Shown: in pieces, positions 29,411 through 36,220 of the stretch
Position numbering within the stretch: position 1 is the first letter of the stretch
How the letters are laid out: each line of letters starts with the position of its first letter
From: Gemmatimonadota bacterium
GTDB lineage: Bacteria > Gemmatimonadota > Gemmatimonadetes > Gemmatimonadales > Gemmatimonadaceae
DNA length: 36,220 bases
Reading direction: 5' to 3'
NCBI GenBank assembly: GCA_031127085.1
Contig: JARIEY010000011.1
Coordinates: 1-36,220 of the forward strand
The notes under the pieces: generated by a model
Database searches by the model: none
What the model saw: the letters and a program-made list of their open reading frames with translations, nothing else
What the model was told of the DNA's origin: nothing
Program-made: the position numbers and the translations under genes

Positions 29411-30815
29411 CAAACGGCACACGCAGCGAGTCCGTCGCGGTGCGTGGCAACCCGAAGCGCGCCCGCGCCCAGTCAGGTTCGATCACGGCCGTCACGACCG
29501 CGCTGTCCTGCAGGCTAAGACCGAATACACTCCACGCCCAGGTGTTTCGGAACTGCCAGACCTCAGGCGCCGCGGTGCGCAGGAGGGTATGCATAACCGC
29601 TCGTGAAGACACCAACGGTCCGTCCGCCGACCGCAAGGCATCCTGCGTCGCGGTACGATAAACGCGCCATTGTGCGGTGGTTCGCATTTGCCAGACCGAC
29701 GAGGCGATCAATCCGGCGGCGAGTGTGCCAGCGAGCAGGCGCTGGTGCGAGGCAGTCAACCGGACGTTCATCCTCATCACCGCAACGGCGAGCGCCATGC
29801 AGAGGGCGCCACCGAACGGGATCAGCACCCGGTGCTGGAATGCGCGATTCGGATCGAGCGACGCAGGGTCGCTCAAGGCAAGGCCAACGCTCAGGCCCAT
29901 GATCGCGATGGCGCCGAGAACGACGATGGTGATCGCCCGGTCACTGCGCGCCCATCCGATCGCACGACGTGCCCGCGCCGCTGCCGCGATGACGAAGATC
30001 ACGGCAACCACGCCGCCCGTTACCAGCGCCACGCGTGCACTGCTCGTCCACATGGCCCATGGGTTTGCGACGTGACGGAGCTCGAGGAACTCCCGGGTTT
30101 GCGCCTGCACAGGATGCGTCTTCTGCCACCCGAGGACGAACGCCGATTGAGCTGCTCCAAGCAGGCTCAGCGCCATAACGGCACCGCGGGGACGACCGGT
30201 GAGAGCGCGGTACTCGGCGACGAGACGGAGGATTCCGGCAGCGGCGGTGATCCCGCCCCATAAGACCATGCCCTCGTGGGCCCTGAACAGCAGCACGCTG
30301 ACCGTCGCCATGACCACGATGTCGTGCCACCGGTAGCGCATGGGCAGGAGGATGTAGTGCAGCGCAATCCACGCCAACGCCAGTGCGGTGATTCCTTGAT
30401 TTATGACGAACAGCTCCGAGGGCATCACACAGCTGACAACGCTGGTAACTGTCAACGCGAAGACCCGATAATCATTGGCGCGACGACTCAACGCATAGCA
30501 GTACACGTACAGCAGCGCCGGCTGAAGAAACAGGCTCGCGCCAAACAGCCGCCGAAGCGTGGGAATGTCCTCGACGCCGACCATCCGTGCCAGAGACACC
30601 GGCCACTGGTTCAGCACATTCACCAGAAGACGAATGTGCACGGAATCATCAAAGACGGGCCACGGCGCCGTGCTCGTGATCAGCCGAATGAAGAACTGCG
30701 CGCCATCGCTGAACAACGCGCGGTCGGAGATAATGGCGTAGCACAGATGCGCACCATAGACGGCGCACGCCATCCACACGAAGGCGGCAACGGTCGGACG
30801 GAGTGGCGCTCTCAT
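29313..30815 (-). CDS. Polytopic membrane protein, paralog B
   Basis: ISDRALFSDGAQFFIRL...LLVNVLNQWPVSLARMVGVEDIPTLRRLFGASLF aligns along its length with ORF 18260..19768. Confidence 0.8.
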   Translation of the reverse strand: MRAPLRPTVAAFVWMACAVYGAHLCYAIISDRALFSDGAQFFIRLITSTAPWPVFDDSVHIRLLVNVLNQWPVSLARMVGVEDIPTLRRLFGASLFLQPALLYVYCYALSRRANDYRVFALTVTSVVSCVMPSELFVINQGITALALAWIALHYILLPMRYRWHDIVVMATVSVLLFRAHEGMVLWGGITAAAGILRLVAEYRALTGRPRGAVMALSLLGAAQSAFVLGWQKTHPVQAQTREFLELRHVANPWAMWTSSARVALVTGGVVAVIFVIAAAARARRAIGWARSDRAITIVVLGAIAIMGLSVGLALSDPASLDPNRAFQHRVLIPFGGALCMALAVAVMRMNVRLTASHQRLLAGTLAAGLIASSVWQMRTTAQWRVYRTATQDALRSADGPLVSSRAVMHTLLRTAAPEVWQFRNTWAWSVFGLSLQDSAVVTAVIEPDWARARFGLPRTATDSLRVPFVTLPASGILRFEQWTARLLAETAPVPRASPAP

Positions 30816-30884
30816 CGCGCAATACTGCGACGGGATCTCACAGGCAACAAGCCGACATGTGGCTCCATCAGCACAGTGTCGCCC

Positions 30885-32072
30885 TCACCGCGCCCGCCGA
30901 ACCGTGCCTCCCACTCCCATCCCCAACGCCGATCGGTGCGCCACGCCGGCGCGCGTCCTGCCGTTGGCGTCGGCCACCAACCACAACCCAAACCCTGCCG
31001 CCCGACCACGCATCACACCGGGATAGACGTTTACCGTCACACGATCCTCGCGTCGCCCACTGAGCCCGACGCTCATCAGCAGCGAGTTATTCCGATCGAT
31101 GGACGCCCAGACCGAATGCACAATCGTCACACGCTCATCGAGCGTCACGGCATCGATCACGCGTTGGTCCGTCTCCTCGCCAAACGCCATGCTCACGGCG
31201 AGCCCGTCGCCCATCGCACGCGACACGCCAAACTGCGTCCCGTAACCGACGCGCGCGAACAGACGCGTGCGTGACGTGCGAGGCAATGGAATCTTGTAGA
31301 TCCAGTAATCCCCAAGATTTGTCACCACGCCCTCAGGATGCACGATCGAGACCAGCGGCGCCCAGTTGGCCGCGTCAACGCGCCGAGCCAGAAACGGCAC
31401 CATACCCCCAACATGCCCCAGCACCGAAGCGCTCAGATCGAACACATACAGATCTGACACCGACGTCGCCGACCCCTTCGTTGCGTGTGGATACTGCACG
31501 CTCTCGTGCAGGAACGAGGCGGCAAGAAAGGTGAGACTCCCCATCACGCGCGGCAGGGGCACCTGATGCGCCCGATACCACTCACTCAGCATCCGCGTCT
31601 GCAGCGAACCGGACACAAGATGCGTCGCATAGTTCGGCACCCAACCGGCGCTGAGCGAAAACTCGATCGGCAGAATCTCCGATCGAATCCACGGTCCCCA
31701 GCCTCCATAGCGCTCGATCGCCTGGATCGGATGAACGACCCCATCCCACGTGGCACCCGCGGCGCGTCGAAATGGAAACGCCCCCAATCGACGGTCCGAA
31801 CCGGCCGCGAGAAAATCCTCGAAACCGACATTCATCAGCATCGTCAGGGGACTGAAGGTCGCCTGGCTGCCATACGGAACGCCTCGGTAGAGTAGCGCTG
31901 CCGATTCCGTCGATCCATCGGCGGACGCCGGAGGCTTTGGCGCCGGCCGCGAGGACTCAGGTGGTTGGGGCCCGGCCATCGGTGGCACAATCGCCTGTCC
32001 CAGTGCCTGCGTTGAGACGACGGCTGCCAGCACACCAGCAGTAAACAGTGCGCGTTGGAGCTGACGAGCCAT
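30885..32072 (-). CDS. Exported protein of unknown function, possibly outer-membrane associated
   Basis: Signal peptide MARQLQRALFTAGVLAAVVSTQALGQA; proline-rich linker; beta-rich C-terminal half. ATG 32072 within ORF 32195..30885. Confidence 0.55.
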   Translation of the reverse strand: MARQLQRALFTAGVLAAVVSTQALGQAIVPPMAGPQPPESSRPAPKPPASADGSTESAALLYRGVPYGSQATFSPLTMLMNVGFEDFLAAGSDRRLGAFPFRRAAGATWDGVVHPIQAIERYGGWGPWIRSEILPIEFSLSAGWVPNYATHLVSGSLQTRMLSEWYRAHQVPLPRVMGSLTFLAASFLHESVQYPHATKGSATSVSDLYVFDLSASVLGHVGGMVPFLARRVDAANWAPLVSIVHPEGVVTNLGDYWIYKIPLPRTSRTRLFARVGYGTQFGVSRAMGDGLAVSMAFGEETDQRVIDAVTLDERVTIVHSVWASIDRNNSLLMSVGLSGRREDRVTVNVYPGVMRGRAAGFGLWLVADANGRTRAGVAHRSALGMGVGGTVRRAR

Positions 32073-32181
32073 CACCGAAGGAGCGCACCGACGCGCGCGT
32101 GGCAGCCACCACGACAAGTCGCGGGTACACGCACCCGCCGCGTGCCCCGCGACGACCACCGTGCCCCGCCTCCCCACCGTC

Positions 32182-33441
32182 CTAATGCCGCGCAAAATAC
32201 GCTTTCACCCGCGCCCGTGCCGCCGACGTCCTGAGATACGGCTCATCCACGAACATGCCAGACAACCCCGCGCTGGCCGGCAATGCGTCAAGCTTCTCGA
32301 ACGCGATCCGGTAAATGTCATCCTCCAGCGTGTCGAACGCCGCATTCGTGCCGTACCCGCACGGATCCAGCGCAAACGGACGCGCGAACAACTCGGCCAC
32401 GTACCAGCGCTTGCCGCCGGAGTTGCGCACAATGATTTGGATGTTCGCCAGCTGCGTATCGAAATACTCGGCCAGCTGCGCCGACACGGGACCGCGTAGA
32501 TCCACCGCCTGACACGACGGAAATAGCGTGAACGCAATCACGTCATACGCCGAGAAGTTCAGGCGATTCCACGCCGTCCCGAGATTCACGTAGTTGAAAT
32601 AGCTGTTTGCCACCAGCTGCCCGGTGAAATGCGGACGCACGGTGCTGGCAATCAGGTCAATCAGCTCCTGCGCAAACGCCAGCTGCTCGCTCTCCGTCAG
32701 CGCCCCCTGCGGACCAAACAGCTTGGTCTGGAAGCGCGTCAGGACTTCAAACTCCACCGGAAACGGCGCAAACGCCTCCACCTTCGCCTTCTCGGCGATC
32801 TTCGCCTCCGCGATCTTCTCCGGGAGATACTCGGTCACAATCCAGTTGCGAAAAGCCTCCTTCGTCTCGAACACCGTCGCCTGCTGCGTTGGCGGATATG
32901 CGTTCGCAAAGACCAGCGGCTTTCCGGTCTTCTTCTTCTGCCGCGCCATCATGATCGTAGCCAGCGCCAGCCGCTGCGACCGGTACGGCTCCGCCATCGG
33001 TGACAGCAGTTCGACCCCCTGATCGTTGGCAAACGGGGGGAGCGACACGTACAGGAACAGCGCCAAGTTGCCGCCGTAGACGGCCGCCAGCGTGTCCCAG
33101 TTGGCGAGGTTCAGCCGCACCAGATTCACCCGGGTGGTCCACTCGCTCCCGGCATTCGTCCCCTTCATGAACGCGGGGAGCGGCACCCGAACGAGGTCCG
33201 TCACATAACAGTCGGCCTCGGCTTGCGTGGGAAGCCGCTGGTACGACGACTCGTCCACGAGCCGAGCCCAATCATCCGGCGTGACGCTCGTATTGCACGT
33301 GGTCGGCGTCCCCCCCGTGGGCGTGTTCCCGGTGGGCGTGCCCGAGGCGGGCATGCCGTTGGGCTCACCAGGCGATGAGCAGGCAGCCAACACAATGAGC
33401 CCTGCAACCAGAAGGACGCGCAATGAAGCCCCCGTCGGCAT
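32182..33441 (-). CDS. Lipoprotein of unknown function
   Basis: MPTGASLRVLLVAGLIVLAACSS with lipobox LAAC, T/P/G-rich linker, then a globular domain. ATG 33441. Confidence 0.7.
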   Translation of the reverse strand: MPTGASLRVLLVAGLIVLAACSSPGEPNGMPASGTPTGNTPTGGTPTTCNTSVTPDDWARLVDESSYQRLPTQAEADCYVTDLVRVPLPAFMKGTNAGSEWTTRVNLVRLNLANWDTLAAVYGGNLALFLYVSLPPFANDQGVELLSPMAEPYRSQRLALATIMMARQKKKTGKPLVFANAYPPTQQATVFETKEAFRNWIVTEYLPEKIAEAKIAEKAKVEAFAPFPVEFEVLTRFQTKLFGPQGALTESEQLAFAQELIDLIASTVRPHFTGQLVANSYFNYVNLGTAWNRLNFSAYDVIAFTLFPSCQAVDLRGPVSAQLAEYFDTQLANIQIIVRNSGGKRWYVAELFARPFALDPCGYGTNAAFDTLEDDIYRIAFEKLDALPASAGLSGMFVDEPYLRTSAARARVKAYFARH

Positions 33442-33472
33442 CAAGTGGTACCGGTAGAAGTGTCGGCCGATG

Positions 33473-33802
33473 TCAGTCCACGATGAACAGCGTGGCCCCG
33501 GCTGGCGCCTCACTCCGGTGCGCGGCGTCGCCGTCTGCCACCTCGTAGCTCATCCCCGGCCGCAACACCACCACCCGCCCGTCCTTCAATCGCGTGTGCA
33601 ACTCGCCCGCCACGCAGAGCAGAATGTGCCCCTTCTCGCACCAGTGGTCCGCCACGTACCCCGGCGAATACTCCACCATCCGCACGCGCAGCTCACCGTG
33701 CTGCTTCACCCGCCACGTCGCGACACCCACGTCACCGGGATGCGCCTCACCAGGCACCTCGGCCCAGTCCGTCACCTGAAACGGAATCCCCGTCAGCTTC
33801 AC
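33473..33802 (-). CDS. DHCW-motif cupin-fold protein
   Basis: YVADHWCEKGHILLCVAGELHTRLKDGRVVVLRPGMSYEVADG cupin pattern; ATGA overlap with the amidohydrolase. Confidence 0.82.
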   Translation of the reverse strand: MKLTGIPFQVTDWAEVPGEAHPGDVGVATWRVKQHGELRVRMVEYSPGYVADHWCEKGHILLCVAGELHTRLKDGRVVVLRPGMSYEVADGDAAHRSEAPAGATLFIVD

Positions 33803-35028
33803 TTCGGGAACCCGGCGCGCGGCAGCGCCGGCGCAATGCGCAGCGCATTCTGATAGTAGACCTTCTTGAGCACGGCGTCGGGAAGATCGATGCCATACAG
33901 CTTCCAGAAGGCGTGGTAGTGCCGGTAATAGTCGAAGTACTCGTCGCGCGTCTCAAAGACGCGCCAGTAATACGGATACTCCTCGGGCTGGTACGAGTCT
34001 TTACCGAACAGAATGCGGTCCTGGTACTTCACAAAGAAGTCGTGCGCACCGCGTGGCTGCCGCCCGATGTCGTACAGCACCGCCCCTACCTCCGCGTACA
34101 CATTGGGCATCGCGTCGAACATCTTCCCCAGACGGCCAAGATCATTGGCGTGCCAGCCCAGATGCGCTGCCACGAAGATCGTCTTGGGATGCCGGCGGAA
34201 GAGGTTGTCCCGCTCGGTCATCAGCGTCTCGAACGACGGATTTGTCTCCGCGGGATAGCGGCGGCCGGGGAAGAGCGCGAGTTCAAGCCACCGCTCGTTC
34301 TTGTAGTCAATCTCGTCCCAGAACTCCTGCGGATCGGCCGTGTGAAGGAAGACAGGAATCTTGAGCCGCGCCGCCGCCTGCCAGACGGGATCGAGCTCCG
34401 GGTCATCGATCTTCAGCCGCGTCCCATCGGCCTTCTTGTACGACAGGCCAAGTCCCTTGCCGATCTCACCGACGCCAACAGCGCCGGCGGCGACGTCGGC
34501 CTCGAGCTGCGCCACCGCTTTCTCGGCCCACCCGGGGCCCACATTGCGAAAGTCGATGCCGGTGAGCGCGCGCACACGATCCTTCATCGCCGGCGTCGCG
34601 GCGACCAGCGCCAGCTGTCGCTTCAGCGCCTCGCCGCTGGTGTTGTTCGCCGTGAGCATCAGCCCGATGTTGAGCGCATCCATCTCCGCGCCCATGCGAG
34701 TCAGCCCCTCCGCACTCGAGAGCTGCGCCCCGGGATGTCCGTGAAAGTCGATCACCGGATATTTCGCCTTCGGCACGAGATGCTCGGCCGTCACCAGCGT
34801 CGACCGCGGCCGATAGTCGAGAATGCTCGGCGCCGGCATCTCGGGCGCACGACAGTTGCGCGGCCGTACTTCCGTCGTTCCGGCGGGGCAGTCCTCGCCA
34901 TCCTTGATCGTCGTGCCGCCGCGCATTCCTGGCGGGCCACCCTGAGCGCCCGCGATCGAAGCGACGAGCAACGTCACGCCGAGCGCCTGGATCAGCCGTC
35001 GTGTTCCAGTTCTCATGGTCTCCCTCAT
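33799..35028 (-). CDS. Exported amidohydrolase family protein
   Basis: Signal peptide; VIDFHGHPGAQ, IPVFLHTADPQEFWDE, TIFVAAHLGWHANDL, RILFGKDSYQPEEYPYYWRVF metal-ligand pattern. Confidence 0.85.
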   Translation of the reverse strand: MRETMRTGTRRLIQALGVTLLVASIAGAQGGPPGMRGGTTIKDGEDCPAGTTEVRPRNCRAPEMPAPSILDYRPRSTLVTAEHLVPKAKYPVIDFHGHPGAQLSSAEGLTRMGAEMDALNIGLMLTANNTSGEALKRQLALVAATPAMKDRVRALTGIDFRNVGPGWAEKAVAQLEADVAAGAVGVGEIGKGLGLSYKKADGTRLKIDDPELDPVWQAAARLKIPVFLHTADPQEFWDEIDYKNERWLELALFPGRRYPAETNPSFETLMTERDNLFRRHPKTIFVAAHLGWHANDLGRLGKMFDAMPNVYAEVGAVLYDIGRQPRGAHDFFVKYQDRILFGKDSYQPEEYPYYWRVFETRDEYFDYYRHYHAFWKLYGIDLPDAVLKKVYYQNALRIAPALPRAGFPK

Positions 35029-35588
35029 TATTGCGGCCAGAGCCAGCCAAACGTGCCGGCAGTCACACAGGCGTACACCAATCCATCAAACGACGAAAGC
35101 AGCGTCACGCGCAGCGAACGGTGGTACCAGACCCACATCTGCCAGAGCGCGAGCGTGTACCCAGCGAACGCCGTCACGCCCGCGAACCGAAACACCGCCA
35201 AGTAGTGCGCCCCGGCGGGCAACGCGCGCCCCGCGACGTAGGCCGCAAAGACACTGACCACCAGCGAATACACAAACCAGAGCGCCAGATTGCGTCCCAT
35301 CCCCCATTCGCCGTTCGGACGCACCGTCAGAATCATCACCGGCCCTTCGTCCATCTTCGCCTTGAAGGCGGGCGACTTGAGCTCGTCCATGCTCCGCGAC
35401 CGCGGCACCATGTAGTCGCCCGGCGGCACTCGCAGCGGACGCACCGCCGCGCGAAAGGCGTCCTCGCCCGGCATCGGGGGATAGTCATCGCGATGCCACG
35501 GCGTCGCCATATGAATGATCGAGCTCACCACGAACACGAAAACGGCCGACAACAGAATCGGGAGCCACAGCGCCGTCAGTCCAGTCAT
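35028..35588 (-). CDS. Small integral membrane protein of unknown function
   Basis: Several TM segments ([57 protein letters not shown]). ATG 35588; 1-nt overlap with the amidohydrolase. Confidence 0.65.
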   Translation of the reverse strand: MTGLTALWLPILLSAVFVFVVSSIIHMATPWHRDDYPPMPGEDAFRAAVRPLRVPPGDYMVPRSRSMDELKSPAFKAKMDEGPVMILTVRPNGEWGMGRNLALWFVYSLVVSVFAAYVAGRALPAGAHYLAVFRFAGVTAFAGYTLALWQMWVWYHRSLRVTLLSSFDGLVYACVTAGTFGWLWPQ

Positions 35589-35589
35589 C

Positions 35590-36132
35590 TCAACCTCCTG
35601 TATGGGGGGCCAACTCTGCCAACTGCTCCGCATGCCGCGGCTCGTGATGCGCCACGAGTTCCACCCACGCGCGCAACGTCAGCTCCCCAATGAAGGGATG
35701 CGGAAACGTCACGCCGTCCAGCACTGCCGCGTCCGCCGCGCGAAACGCCGCCAGCAGGGCCTCGCGCGACTGCGTCACCTGCGCCACCACCGCGTCGGCG
35801 TCCACGGCGTCCCGCGGGTGCGTGCGCTCCGGCGCCTGCACCTTGACCGTCCGATCGCGCACGATGTGCGCCTTGCGTTCACTCCACTGCGCCGCGGTCA
35901 GCTCCTCGGCCGTTGCGGTGCGCGCCATCGTCGACCCGGCGCCGAGCATCTTCACCACACCTGCCTCCACCCGCGCCACGTGCTGCACCACCTCGGCGGC
36001 CGACCAGCCGCCGCCCGCAGGGGCTACGATGCGCGCCGCCGCCGGAACGGCGTGAAACCGCGCAAGCAGGGCCGCGCGCTCCACGCCAAGCAGCGCTTCG
36101 AGGCGCGCCACATCCTGTCCGTGCTCCATCAT
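35590..36132 (-). CDS. DinB family protein
   Basis: [23 protein letters not shown]...[22 protein letters not shown], DinB-like helical bundle with conserved His. Confidence 0.8.
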   Translation of the reverse strand: MMEHGQDVARLEALLGVERAALLARFHAVPAAARIVAPAGGGWSAAEVVQHVARVEAGVVKMLGAGSTMARTATAEELTAAQWSERKAHIVRDRTVKVQAPERTHPRDAVDADAVVAQVTQSREALLAAFRAADAAVLDGVTFPHPFIGELTLRAWVELVAHHEPRHAEQLAELAPHTGG

Positions 36133-36220
36133 GCGCTCCGTTCTTCGGTAATCCCCAGCAGGTGCTGCTCGGGGTCGCGCACGAAGAACATCCAGATCTC
36201 CGTGGTGCCCATCTTTCCCA
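36129..36220 (-). CDS. VOC (glyoxalase-like) family protein, C-terminal fragment truncated by the window edge
   Basis: Minus-strand translation [29 protein letters not shown], typical VOC C-terminus; stop overlaps DinB start. Confidence 0.6.
   Translation of the reverse strand, partial: GKMGTTEIWMFFVRDPEQHLLGITEERSA

Noticed and set aside
28370-29422. 350-aa minus-strand ORF
   Set aside because: Antisense to the kinase and nucleotidyltransferase genes; no domain signal.
33913-35205. 430-aa plus-strand ORF
   Set aside because: Antisense to a clear amidohydrolase with metal-ligand motifs.

Overview
This 36.2 kb high-GC window reads as a bacterial envelope-biosynthesis locus. The taxon cannot be proven from sequence alone; the style fits Gemmatimonadota. 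The left part (1-14.7 kb) is a surface-polysaccharide cluster: SAM methyltransferase, GDP-L-fucose synthase, WecB-type epimerase, several glycosyltransferases, an MsbA-type ABC exporter, an Omp85-like protein and a Wzi-like barrel protein. The centre (15-30.8 kb) is the most interesting part. A four-gene operon with 4-nt overlaps (pepM-ppd-phnW-nucleotidyltransferase, minus strand) should make 2-aminoethylphosphonate (AEP) and activate it as CDP-AEP. Divergent from it is a CDP-alcohol phosphotransferase whose motif by eye resembles the eukaryotic choline/ethanolamine phosphotransferase style, followed by a GT2, a flippase-like membrane protein and a second kinase + nucleotidyltransferase pair. 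A neighbouring coupled operon holds FkbM methyltransferase, a GNAT-like (YghO/bCerS-like) acyltransferase, a stand-alone FabF-type ketosynthase and a polytopic membrane protein. A clear paralog of that membrane protein lies on the far side, so the pair brackets the phosphonate genes. Working hypothesis: a phosphonolipid or phosphonoglycan pathway, possibly with a dedicated acyl/ceramide-like acceptor. The right edge (32-36 kb) has ordinary accessory genes (lipoprotein, cupin, amidohydrolase, DinB, VOC). No rRNA, tRNA, CRISPR or transposase was recognised.
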